Positions 25,013-33,419 of a DNA stretch of 64,000 bases are shown piece after piece. How positions within the stretch are numbered: position 1 is the stretch's first letter; each line of letters starts with the position of its first letter. The stretch comes from Variovorax sp. WS11 (lineage in GTDB: Bacteria > Pseudomonadota > Gammaproteobacteria > Burkholderiales > Burkholderiaceae_C). Under the pieces are notes generated by a model. The model saw only the letters and a list, made by a program, of their open reading frames with translations. It was not told where the DNA came from and did no database searches. Where the stretch lies: assembly GCF_010499245.1 (NCBI RefSeq), contig NZ_JAAGOW010000002.1, forward strand, positions 372,001 to 436,000. Reading direction: 5' to 3'. A program made the translations under genes and the position numbers.

Positions 25013-25420
25013 ATGCCTCGCCTTCGCGCAATCCTGCTGTGGCTCATGATGCTCGCGGTCCCGTTCCAGGGATACGCGGCTGCAGCCATGGCGTTCTGCG
25101 CGCCGGAGCCGGCGCGGGTGAGCGCCGGCGTGACGCACGACCACAGCCACCACGACATGAGCTCGGCGACGGAGGCCGGGCACCATGGGGCCTCGGGTGC
25201 TGACGCCGGCACAGGCCACCATGCGGCTCAGAGCGCCCAGGACGACGCCTCCGGTTCGCTCCACAAATGCGGCAACTGCGCGGCCTGCCATTCCGTCGGC
25301 CTGATGCCGACGCTCGCCACCCCCGGTCTCGATGGCCTCCCGCAGGCCGATCTCGCAGAGCCCCTCCACGCCATGGCGACCGTCTCGCCGCGCGTGCCTC
25401 ACAAACCTCCTCGCGCCTGA
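25013..25420 (+). CDS. DUF2946-type exported His-rich protein
   Basis: A 135-residue exported protein. The signal peptide (LRAILLWLMMLAVPFQGYAAAA) is followed by a His-rich segment (THDHSHHDM, GHHGAS, TGHHAA) and a Cys cluster CGNCAAC. This pattern is that of DUF2946 proteins of copper loci, thought to bind metal in the periplasm. It starts the copper resistance run right after cueR. No enzymatic function is known. Confidence 0.75.
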   Translation: MPRLRAILLWLMMLAVPFQGYAAAAMAFCAPEPARVSAGVTHDHSHHDMSSATEAGHHGASGADAGTGHHAAQSAQDDASGSLHKCGNCAACHSVGLMPTLATPGLDGLPQADLAEPLHAMATVSPRVPHKPPRA

Positions 25421-25541
25421 CCGCGTTCGGCGCCCGGCGGCCTCGGCTGTCGGCGCTCGGACGCGCATGCATCGCTCGTGTCGCCGTGCCCCTTCGCGGG
25501 CTCGCTGACGGCACGCCGTTCATGAACATCGCGAGGATCCC

Positions 25542-25880
25542 ATGTCCGCTTTCCTGCCGGCCCGTTGGCTGGCCGCCTTGCCCGCCCTGGCCGCCTTGGC
25601 GGCGGCCGCCCAGACCGCCCCTGCGCCAGCCCCCGCTGCCGCTGCACCTGCGGCACCACTTTCTTTCCGCTCGGCGATGGAGGGCTACAAGCCCTTCGCC
25701 GAGGAAAAGCCCATTCCCTGGAAACAGGCCAACGAGACCGTCCACCAGCGCGGTGGCTGGCGAGCCTATTCCAAGGACGACGCCGACACGACCGGCGACA
25801 AGCCATCCGGTGCAGCCGATCCGCATGCGGGCCACGCCATGCCGAAGCCCGCAGCTGAACCGCCGAGGGAGAAGCCATGA
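25542..25880 (+). CDS. Small exported protein of copper clusters
   Basis: A 112-residue protein with an Ala/Pro-rich signal sequence, a conserved-looking core (SFRSAMEGYKPFAEEKPIPWKQANETVHQRGGWRAYSKDD) and a short tail with HAGHAM, a possible metal-binding motif. I recall similar small proteins upstream of TolC-like genes in copper loci; no function is established. Its stop overlaps the start of the TolC-like gene by four bases (ATGA), implying coupled expression. Confidence 0.7.
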   Translation: MSAFLPARWLAALPALAALAAAAQTAPAPAPAAAAPAAPLSFRSAMEGYKPFAEEKPIPWKQANETVHQRGGWRAYSKDDADTTGDKPSGAADPHAGHAMPKPAAEPPREKP

Positions 25881-27292
25881 GGCGGCCGCTGCAGATCACC
25901 TGTGCCGCACTGGCCGCTGCATTCCTGGCGGGCTGCGCCTCCGTCGGAATCGACGACGCCCTGAAGGAGACGAATTCCTCGGCTTCGCAGTTCACGAGCG
26001 GAACGCTCGAACTCAGCCGCACGCAGGAACAGCGACACGCTCGCACGGCGCTCTCGAAGGAACTGCTGGCCAAGCCCTTGTCCCGTGACGACGCGGTGCG
26101 CCTGGCACTTGCGAACAGCCCTGCAGTCCAGGCGCTGGTCGCGCAGAGCTGGGCCGACATCGCGTCGGCCAACCAGACGAGCCGGCTCCCCAACCCGGTC
26201 TTCACCTTCGAGCGCCTGCGCCTGGGCGACGAACTCGAGATTGGACGCTTGTTGTCCTTCGGGTTGGTCGACCTGCTTCTGCTGCCGCAGCGAGCGTCGG
26301 TCTCCCGCAGCCAGGCCACCCTGGCGCAGGCGCAGCTGACCGGTGCGGTGGTGGACCAGGTGACCCAGGTGCGGCAAGCATGGGTCCGGGCCGTCGCAGC
26401 CCGGCAGTCGCTGCAGTACGCCGAGCTGGTCAAGGAATCGGCCGAGGCGAGTGCCGAGCTCGCGCGGCGCATGCAGCAGGTCGGCAACTTCAGCAAGCTG
26501 CAGCGCGCACGCCAGCAGGTCTTCTATGCCGACGCCACCACGCAGCTCGCATCGGCACGCCACGCCGCCACCGCGGCACGCGAGGAACTCGTGCGCGCCC
26601 TGGGCCTCGACGACGCACAGGCGGACACGCTGAAGCTGCCCGAGCGCCTCCCCGACCTGCCCAAGGCGCCGCGCGAAGCGCGTGACGTGGCGGCGACCGC
26701 CGGCGAGCAGCGCCTGGACGTCCAGCAGGCTCGGGCCCAGCTCGATGTCGCCGGCAAGTCCCAAGGCATCAACCTGTTGCCGACCTTCATCGACGTCGAT
26801 GCCGGGGTGCGGCGGGACACCGTCTTCGACGGCGGTAGCCGCGACACGCGGCGCGGCTTCGAGCTCGACATCCGGTTGCCTCTCTTCGACTGGGGATCCG
26901 CCCGACGCGATGCGTTGAATGCGCAGGCGCTTGCAGCGGCGAGTCGCTACGACGCGACCGTTCGCGGTGCGACCTCCCAGCTGCGGGAAGGCTATTCCGC
27001 CTACCGCACGGCCTACGACATCGCGCGCCACTACCGCGACGAGATCGTGCCGCTGCGCCAGACCATGGCGGACGAGAACGTGCTTCGCTACAACGGGATG
27101 CTGATCGGCGTGTTCGAGCTGCTGGCCGAGGCCCGCGATCAGATCGCGAGCGTCAACAACGCCATCAACGCCCAGCAGCAGTTCTGGCTGGCCGACGCTG
27201 CGCTCGAGGCATCGGTGATCGGCAGGCCCATCGCCGCATCGGCCCCGACGGCCGCTTCGAGCCCTCGAGCGGCTTCCACCGCCGCCCATTGA
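25877..27292 (+). CDS. TolC-family outer membrane lipoprotein (CusC-like)
   Basis: A 471-residue outer-membrane channel protein. The lipobox LAGC puts the lipidated Cys at 20. Two OEP repeats follow, rich in long helices (for example ARRMQQVGNFSKLQRARQQVFYADA) with the typical internal duplication. TolC-like proteins join an inner-membrane pump and a periplasmic adaptor to export metals across the envelope. No RND pump or adaptor gene is in this cluster, so its partner is elsewhere, or it works with the copper oxidase cluster in another way. Confidence 0.88.
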   Translation: MRRPLQITCAALAAAFLAGCASVGIDDALKETNSSASQFTSGTLELSRTQEQRHARTALSKELLAKPLSRDDAVRLALANSPAVQALVAQSWADIASANQTSRLPNPVFTFERLRLGDELEIGRLLSFGLVDLLLLPQRASVSRSQATLAQAQLTGAVVDQVTQVRQAWVRAVAARQSLQYAELVKESAEASAELARRMQQVGNFSKLQRARQQVFYADATTQLASARHAATAAREELVRALGLDDAQADTLKLPERLPDLPKAPREARDVAATAGEQRLDVQQARAQLDVAGKSQGINLLPTFIDVDAGVRRDTVFDGGSRDTRRGFELDIRLPLFDWGSARRDALNAQALAAASRYDATVRGATSQLREGYSAYRTAYDIARHYRDEIVPLRQTMADENVLRYNGMLIGVFELLAEARDQIASVNNAINAQQQFWLADAALEASVIGRPIAASAPTAASSPRAASTAAH

Positions 27293-27316
27293 GCGGCGCT
27301 TCAAGACACGAGCAAC

Positions 27317-28732
27317 ATGACAAACAGACGCAACTTCCTCGGCGGCGCCGGCGCCATCACGGGTGCCATCGCCGCGGCCTCGGTCGGCAAGGTGGCGATG
27401 GCCGCCCTGCCGGAGCCTGTGCTCCAGGACAAGCCCGACACCATGCCGCCGCTGGCGCCGCCCACCGGCCGCCCCTACAACCCCGTCGTCACGCTCAACG
27501 GCTGGACGCTTCCCTGGCGCATGAACAACGGCGTCAAGGAGTTCCACCTGGTTGCGGAGCCCGTGGTGCGAGAGATGGCGCCGGGCTTCAAGGCCCACCT
27601 GTGGGGCTACAACGGCCAGTCGCCCGGCCCCACCATCGAGGTGGTCGAAGGCGACCGCGTGCGCATCTTCGTCACCAACAAGCTGCCCGAGCACACCAGC
27701 ATCCACTGGCATGGCCAGCGCCTGCCCAACGGCATGGATGGCATCACCGGCTTGACGCAGCCGGCCATCCAGCCCGGCAAGACCTTCGTCTACGAGTTCG
27801 TGGCACGGCGGCCCGGCACCTTCATGTACCACCCGCACGCGGACGAGATGACGCAGATGGCGATGGGCATGATGGGCTTCTGGGTCACCCACCCGAAGGC
27901 GAGGCACCCGCTGATCGACGACGTCGACCGCGACTTCGTCTTCCTGCTCAATGCCTACGACATCGAGCCCGGCAGCGCCACGCCGAAGATCATGACGATG
28001 CTGGACTTCAACCTGTGGTCCTGGAACAGCCGCATCTTTCCGGGCATCGATTCGCTCAACGTGCGGCTGAACGACAAGGTGCGCATCCGCTTCGGCAACC
28101 TGACGATGACCAATCACCCGATGCACCTGCACGGGCACGAATTCCTGGTCACGGGGACCGACGGCGGGCCGACGCCGAAGAGTACGCGTTGGTACGAAGT
28201 CACCACCGACGTCGCGGTCGGCCAGATGCGCCAGATCGAGTTCCTCGCCAACGAGGAAGGCGACTGGGCCTTCCACTGCCACAAGAGCCACCACACGATG
28301 AACGCGATGGGCCACGACGTGCCCACCATGATCGGCGTCGACCACAAGGACATGGTCAGGAAGATCAAGAAGCTCGTGCCCGACTACATGGTGATGGGCG
28401 AGCGCGGCATGGCCGACATGACCGAGATGGAGATGCCGCTGCCCGACAACACGGCGCGAATGATGGGCGGCGAAGGGCCCTTCGGCTCGGTCGAGATGGG
28501 CGGCATGTTCAGTGTCGTCAAGGTACGCAAGGGCCAGAAAGCGGGCGACTACTCGAATCCCGGCTGGTTCAAGCACCCCCAGGGCACGGTCGCCTACGAG
28601 CTGGATGGGCCGCTGCCCGACCCGCCTCGCTCCCGCAGCGCGGGCGCGGCCGCCATGCCCGCCCGGAACCTACCGGCCAGGAACATCGAGGTCCAGATCC
28701 GCAAGCCTCCCAGCGGTCATTCCGGCCACTGA
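27317..28732 (+). CDS. Multicopper oxidase (copper resistance, Tat-exported)
   Basis: A 471-residue periplasmic oxidase, probably oxidising Cu(I) to Cu(II). A Tat-type signal (NRRNFLGGAGAITGA) is followed by cupredoxin domains. All four copper motifs are present: HWH (130-132), HPH (172-174), HPMHLHGH (267-274, with His267, His270 and His272), and the type 1 / trinuclear site HCH (320-322) with Cys321, His326 and Met331. A Met/Asp/Glu-rich stretch lies at about 385-435 (MADMTEMEMPL), as in CueO-like cuprous oxidases. It lies in the CueR-controlled cluster. Confidence 0.93.
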   Translation: MTNRRNFLGGAGAITGAIAAASVGKVAMAALPEPVLQDKPDTMPPLAPPTGRPYNPVVTLNGWTLPWRMNNGVKEFHLVAEPVVREMAPGFKAHLWGYNGQSPGPTIEVVEGDRVRIFVTNKLPEHTSIHWHGQRLPNGMDGITGLTQPAIQPGKTFVYEFVARRPGTFMYHPHADEMTQMAMGMMGFWVTHPKARHPLIDDVDRDFVFLLNAYDIEPGSATPKIMTMLDFNLWSWNSRIFPGIDSLNVRLNDKVRIRFGNLTMTNHPMHLHGHEFLVTGTDGGPTPKSTRWYEVTTDVAVGQMRQIEFLANEEGDWAFHCHKSHHTMNAMGHDVPTMIGVDHKDMVRKIKKLVPDYMVMGERGMADMTEMEMPLPDNTARMMGGEGPFGSVEMGGMFSVVKVRKGQKAGDYSNPGWFKHPQGTVAYELDGPLPDPPRSRSAGAAAMPARNLPARNIEVQIRKPPSGHSGH

Positions 28733-28773
28733 CCGATCCCTCTTCACTCAGCTCAACCCATCAAGGAAATCCC

Positions 28774-29268
28774 ATGAACAAATCCATCGGCATCGCCACG
28801 CTCGCAGTGTTGACCACCCTCGCCTCGACGGCCGCACTTGCCGCCGGCAATCATGCCGGCGGCCACGACGACGCGATCGGCAAGCCCGGCGTCGCCTCGA
28901 AGGCAACGCGAACCGTCAACGTCGACATGACGGACGGCATGCGCTTCAACCCCTCCAGCATCGACGTGAAGCAAGGCGAGACCGTGCGCTTCGTCGTCAC
29001 CAATTCCGGAAAGCTCAGGCACGAACTGGTGCTCGGCACCGAGAAGGAGCTCAGGGAGCACTACGAAGTCATGAAGAAGAACCCGGAAATGGAGCACGCC
29101 GATCCGAACATGGTGACGCTCGCCGCCGGCAAGACCGGCGAAGTCGTCTGGCAGTTCACGAAGCCCGGGAAGGTGGACTTCGCCTGTCTGCAGCCGGGTC
29201 ACTACGACGCCGGAATGAAAGGCGCCGTGAACGTCGCCAGACCCACCGACAGATCGACGCGCAACTGA
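28774..29268 (+). CDS. Periplasmic cupredoxin
   Basis: A 164-residue blue copper protein: signal peptide to about residue 24, then a plastocyanin-like fold with ligands His83 (SGKLRHELVLG) and Cys138, His143 and Met148 (FACLQPGHYDAGM). It resembles the CopI-type cupredoxins of copper clusters. It could donate electrons to, or take copper from, the multicopper oxidase upstream, 41 bases away. Confidence 0.88.
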   Translation: MNKSIGIATLAVLTTLASTAALAAGNHAGGHDDAIGKPGVASKATRTVNVDMTDGMRFNPSSIDVKQGETVRFVVTNSGKLRHELVLGTEKELREHYEVMKKNPEMEHADPNMVTLAAGKTGEVVWQFTKPGKVDFACLQPGHYDAGMKGAVNVARPTDRSTRN

Positions 29269-29339
29269 CTGACCCTCGAGACCCGCTTCCAGTGGGTTGA
29301 TGGGCCATCCACCCCGTTCAACGCTTCAGAGAAACACAC

Positions 29340-29693
29340 ATGATCGACAACCGCATCGCCCTTGCCGCTTCCCTCTTCGCCCTCGCCTTCTGCGGCGTGG
29401 CAGCCGCAGCACAGCCCGGCACCGGCGGTCCTGCCCCTTCCGCTGCCGCGGCACCCTCGGCTCACGCCGCCGAACTCGTCGACGGCGAGGTCCGCAAGAT
29501 CGACAAGGACGGCAAGAAGCTCACGCTCAGGCATGGTCCCCTGAAAAACCTCGACATGCCCGGCATGACGATGGTCTTCCAGGTGAAGGACGCCGCCATG
29601 CTCGACCAGGTCCAGACCGGCGACAAGGTCCGGTTCCAGGCCGAGAAGATCGACGGCAAGTTCACCGTCACCCAGCTCGAAGCAGCGCGCTAG
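29340..29693 (+). CDS. CusF-like periplasmic copper-binding protein
   Basis: A 117-residue protein with a signal peptide and a small OB-fold of CusF type. The copper site is visible as His65, Met76 and Met78 (RHGPLKNLDMPGMTMVF). The tryptophan that caps Cu(I) in E. coli CusF (its Trp44) is replaced by Met73, so the site may have an extra sulphur ligand. CusF hands Cu(I) to an efflux pump; here no RND pump is adjacent. Confidence 0.85.
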   Translation: MIDNRIALAASLFALAFCGVAAAAQPGTGGPAPSAAAAPSAHAAELVDGEVRKIDKDGKKLTLRHGPLKNLDMPGMTMVFQVKDAAMLDQVQTGDKVRFQAEKIDGKFTVTQLEAAR

Positions 29694-29770
29694 GCGGCGC
29701 GATGCACCGCCGGGGCGGCGGGTCCGCCCCATGCCGCCGGCTGGCGGCAGTCACCCGAAGGAGAACCACC

Positions 29771-30100
29771 ATGTCCCATGAGAGATACGCCCAGTGCATC
29801 GCTGCCTGCAACGATTGCGCGGTGGCCTGCAACCACTGCGCCGCATCGTGCCTGGCCGAGGACGACGTGAAGATGATGACAGGGTGCATCGCGCTGGACA
29901 TCGATTGCGCGGCGATCTGCCAACTGGCTGCCGCCGCGATGGCGCGTGGAAGCAGCTACGCCGGGGCCATCTGCAAGCTGTGCGCCGAGATCTGCAAGGC
30001 CTGCGGCGACGAATGCGCGAGGCACAAGGCCCAGCACTGCCAGGACTGCGCCGGCGCTTGCCGCCGCTGCGCCGAAGAGTGCCTGAAGATGGCCCGGTAG
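29771..30100 (+). CDS. Cys-rich four-helix copper storage protein (DUF326, Csp-type)
   Basis: A 109-residue protein with 19 cysteines, mostly in CxxC and CxxxC pairs spread along four helices (for example CIAACNDCAVACNHCAASC and CKLCAEICKACGDEC). This is the Csp/DUF326 pattern of proteins that line a four-helix bundle with thiolates to store many Cu(I) ions. There is no signal peptide, so it is probably the cytosolic Csp3-like type. It closes the rightward copper run and is convergent with copA. Confidence 0.88.
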   Translation: MSHERYAQCIAACNDCAVACNHCAASCLAEDDVKMMTGCIALDIDCAAICQLAAAAMARGSSYAGAICKLCAEICKACGDECARHKAQHCQDCAGACRRCAEECLKMAR

Positions 30101-30102
30101 TC

Positions 30103-32319
30103 TCAAGCATTCCCCTTCCAGCGCCGCAGCAGCAGCGCGTTGCTCACCACGCTCACGCTGCTGAAGGCCATCGCCGCGCCGGCGATGACCGGGCTCAGCA
30201 GGCCGAGCGCCGCCAGCGGGATGCCGACCACGTTGTAGACGAAGGCCCAGAACAGGTTCTGCCGGATCTTGGCGTAGGTTCGGCGGGAGATGTCGATCGC
30301 GTCGCTCACCAGCGCCGGGTTGCCGCGCATCAAGGTGATGCCCGCCGCATGCATGGCCACGTCGGTGCCGGTGGACATCGCGATGCCGACATCGGCCGCG
30401 GCCAGCGCCGGCGCATCGTTGATGCCGTCGCCCACCATGGCAACGCGCCCTCCGCCGCTCTTCAACGAGCCGATGATGGCGGCCTTCTCCTCGGGCAACA
30501 CCTCTGCCAGGACCGTATCGATGTCCAAGGCAGCGGCCACGGCCCGGGCGCTGCCGGCGTTGTCTCCGGTGATGAGCGCCGTGCGGATGCCCTGGGCATG
30601 CAGCTGGCGCACCGCCTCCCGTGCGCTGGCCTTGGGCGAATCGCCGAAGGCGAGCAGGCCGACGAGCGCAGGCTGCGCCGTCACGTCGGCCAGCCAGGAC
30701 ACGGTGCGGCCTTCTGCCTGCAGCTGTCCGGCCCGGGCCTGCAGGGCCCCGAGATCGACGCCGAGCTCGCCCATGTAGCGCGTGCTCCCCAGGCGCAGTG
30801 CCCGCCCGTCGACCCGGGCCGAGACGCCGCGGCCGGCGACGGCACGCACCTCGCTGGCCGTGGCCACGACGGCGCCCGCGCGCGAGGCCGCTTCGACCAC
30901 CGCGCGCGCCAGCGGATGTTCGCTGCCGGACTGGATTGCGGCGCTTGCGCGCAGCAAGGCGCCGTCATCGCCGTTCGCCGCCTCGAAGGCCACGAGCTCC
31001 GGCCGGCCTTCGGTCAGGGTCCCGGTCTTGTCGAAGGCGACGACCTTGAGGTCGTGCGCGACTTCCAGCGCCTCGGCATCCTTGATCAGGATGCCGTGCC
31101 GCGCCGCAACGCCGGTACCGGCCATGATCGCCGTCGGGGTTGCGAGGCCCAGCGCGCAGGGACAGGCGATGACGAGCACCGCGACTGCATTCAGGATCGC
31201 GGCTTCCCAGTTGCCGGTGGCAAAGCCCCACCCGAGCAGGGTCAGCAAGGCGACGCCGATCACCACCGGGACGAACACGCTGCTCACCCGGTCGACCAGG
31301 TGCTGGATCGGTGCCTTCCCGGCCTGGGCGGATTCGACCAGGCGCACGATGCGCGCAAGCGTCGATTCGGCGCCGACGGCCGTGGTGCGGATCACCAGCA
31401 GGCCGGGTCCGTTCATCGAGCCGCCCGTGACGGAGGCGTTCTCCTGCTTCGCCACCGGCAGGCTCTCGCCGGTGATCAGAGATTCGTCGACCTCGCTCGT
31501 CCCCTCGACCACGACGGCGTCCACGGGCACGCGTTCGCCGGGCCGGACGACGACGAGGTCGCCGGGCCGGATCTGCCCGATCGGCACGTCCTGGTCGACG
31601 CCGTGCCTGCGCAGCCGCGCCTTGTCAGGACGCAGCGCTTGGAGCGCGCGGATCGCCGCCGTGGTCTGGCGCTTGGCCCGGGTCTCGAGCCACTTGCCGA
31701 GCAGCACCAGCGTGATGACGATGGCCGAGGCCTCGAAATACAGGTGCGGCATGCCATGGCCGGCATGGCGCAGGAGCAGATAGACGCTCAGGCCCCAGCC
31801 GGCCGAAGTCCCCAGTGCCACCAGCAGGTCCATGTTGCCGGCACCCGCCTTCAACGCCTTCCATCCGGCGCGGTAGAAGCGCGCACCGAGCCAGAACTGC
31901 ACGGGCGTGGCCAGTGCCAGCTGCAGCCAGCCATCGAGCATCCAGTCCTCGCCGAGCAACAGCCCTGCCATCGGCAGCGCGAGCGGCACGGATAGCAGCG
32001 CTGCGATGGCGACCGGCCACCAGTCCGGCCAGCGGCGCGGGCTCGCCACCGCCGCGCTGCCCTCATCGGCCGGCCTGCGGGCCTCGTAGCCGGCCTTCCT
32101 GACGGCGGCGATCAGCGATTCCACGTCGACCTCCCCGCTCGCGAGCTTGACTTCCGCCTTCTCGGTGGCCAGGTTCACCGACGCGGAAAGCACACCCGGA
32201 ACCTGGGAGAGCGCCTTCTCGACGCGCGCCACGCAGGATGCGCAGGTCATGCCCTCGATGGGCAATGACCAGCGCTGGTTTTCGAGTCCCGGCGCGGCAA
32301 GCGCAGCACTCCGATTCAT
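30103..32319 (-). CDS. copA: Cu(I)-exporting P1B-type ATPase CopA
   Basis: A 738-residue inner-membrane pump that moves Cu(I) to the periplasm. It has one N-terminal metal-binding domain (GMTCASC, Cys26 and Cys29), actuator motif TGES at 284, transmembrane CPC at 386-388, phosphorylation site DKTGT with Asp430, and the GDGIND hinge near the C-terminus. Eight membrane segments are visible. It is transcribed leftward, convergent with the other copper genes, from its own CueR-type promoter (32366-32389). All catalytic residues are intact. Confidence 0.95.
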   Translation of the reverse strand: MNRSAALAAPGLENQRWSLPIEGMTCASCVARVEKALSQVPGVLSASVNLATEKAEVKLASGEVDVESLIAAVRKAGYEARRPADEGSAAVASPRRWPDWWPVAIAALLSVPLALPMAGLLLGEDWMLDGWLQLALATPVQFWLGARFYRAGWKALKAGAGNMDLLVALGTSAGWGLSVYLLLRHAGHGMPHLYFEASAIVITLVLLGKWLETRAKRQTTAAIRALQALRPDKARLRRHGVDQDVPIGQIRPGDLVVVRPGERVPVDAVVVEGTSEVDESLITGESLPVAKQENASVTGGSMNGPGLLVIRTTAVGAESTLARIVRLVESAQAGKAPIQHLVDRVSSVFVPVVIGVALLTLLGWGFATGNWEAAILNAVAVLVIACPCALGLATPTAIMAGTGVAARHGILIKDAEALEVAHDLKVVAFDKTGTLTEGRPELVAFEAANGDDGALLRASAAIQSGSEHPLARAVVEAASRAGAVVATASEVRAVAGRGVSARVDGRALRLGSTRYMGELGVDLGALQARAGQLQAEGRTVSWLADVTAQPALVGLLAFGDSPKASAREAVRQLHAQGIRTALITGDNAGSARAVAAALDIDTVLAEVLPEEKAAIIGSLKSGGGRVAMVGDGINDAPALAAADVGIAMSTGTDVAMHAAGITLMRGNPALVSDAIDISRRTYAKIRQNLFWAFVYNVVGIPLAALGLLSPVIAGAAMAFSSVSVVSNALLLRRWKGNA

Positions 32320-32365
32320 GAGGGCTCCTCTGTTCGTGCATTCGATGCGGATGCCTCGAATGTCA

Positions 32366-32389
32366 ACCCTCCCATCATGGGAGAGTCAA
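32366..32389 (-). promoter_or_regulatory. CueR-type promoter/operator of copA
   Basis: On the minus strand the -35 TTGACT (32389-32384) is followed by a 19-bp spacer holding the dyad ACTCTCCC-ATGAT-GGGAGGGT (32386-32366). The -10 region lies just downstream. The central CCATGATGG is identical to that in the cueR site, and the geometry is the same. Confidence 0.85.
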
Positions 32390-32461
32390 GCATGAACAGC
32401 GCCCTTCCTCCGCGAAGGGTCACCCGCCGTGCGCGCCGATGCCTGCGAGATGTCCGGGCGT

Positions 32462-33262
32462 TCAGCCCAGCGGTCCATAGTCGATGAAGCCCTTGTTGAT
32501 TTCCCCGACCTTGCGGGCCAGCCGGTAGACGCCGCCGCCATCGCGCGTGCGGCTCGCGTCGGTGTTGCCTTCGATGGTGGCGAGGATGCCGGCCGAGACC
32601 GACTCGATCAGGCCGGTGTGGCCCGCGCCCCTGCCGTGGTCCATGATGAAGATCATGCCGGGCGCCAGCCGCGTGGGATCGGCCGTCGCCGCGGCCGCGG
32701 GGATGCGCGTCGCGCCCTTGGCCACGGCCTTGTTCCAGTGATCGAGGCAGCCCGCGGTGCGCACCATCGGATTGCCGGTGCGACCCAGCGTCTTCGAGGC
32801 TTCGTCGAAGCAGTAGTAGACGAAGGCGCAGCACCAGGGCAGCCCGGCCGGCACGCCGACGCGGGCCAGGTACTTCTCGACATCGGGGCCGCGGTTCGAG
32901 TTCATCGGCACCTCGCGCACCTTCTTCTCCTCCTCGCCCGCGGCGACCGCCAGCGCCTGCGCCAGCAGATCGGTGCCGGCATCGGCGCTCGCCGGCACGC
33001 TCTCGGTCCCGAAGATCGCGCCCCAGGTCAACGCGCCGATCTCGCCGTCCTGCTTCAGCGGACGGCCGGCCGAATCGACGTGGCGGGCCTGGAACAGCTT
33101 CACCACCCGCTTCATGCCGGCGTCGAAGACCATGCCCTGCGGATCGAGGCGCGCGGCCGGGTCGCTGTCGCCGCCCATCATCAGGCCGAGCTGGGTGCGC
33201 AGCGCCTGCACGACCGCGGCATCGGCCTCGCCGAGCTTGACGATGCGACCGGGATAGTCCAT
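32462..33262 (-). CDS. Peptidoglycan-binding plus CHAP-type hydrolase protein
   Basis: A 266-residue protein with a peptidoglycan-binding-like N-terminal half (RIVKLGEADAAVVQALRTQL, then VVKLFQARHVDSAGRPLKQDGEIGALTW) and a C-terminal CHAP-like hydrolase. There the catalytic Cys is probably in WCCAFVYYCF and the His in GAGHTGLIE. Such proteins cut amide bonds of cell-wall peptides or act as phage-like endolysins. No clear signal peptide is visible. It lies alone between copA and a Bug receptor gene. Confidence 0.75.
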   Translation of the reverse strand: MDYPGRIVKLGEADAAVVQALRTQLGLMMGGDSDPAARLDPQGMVFDAGMKRVVKLFQARHVDSAGRPLKQDGEIGALTWGAIFGTESVPASADAGTDLLAQALAVAAGEEEKKVREVPMNSNRGPDVEKYLARVGVPAGLPWCCAFVYYCFDEASKTLGRTGNPMVRTAGCLDHWNKAVAKGATRIPAAAATADPTRLAPGMIFIMDHGRGAGHTGLIESVSAGILATIEGNTDASRTRDGGGVYRLARKVGEINKGFIDYGPLG

Positions 33263-33419
33263 GGGCTTCTCCTTGGGGCTTGCGGTTCAGCTTAGGTCCG
33301 CGCGGGGGGAAAAGCATCTGGCGAACGGCTTATTCCAGAACGCCGGCGCACCGACCGCCAATTCCACTGGTTGGAATTGGGTGGCTGCGCAGGACGAGCA
33401 TGCGACCTAAGCTTTGGCC

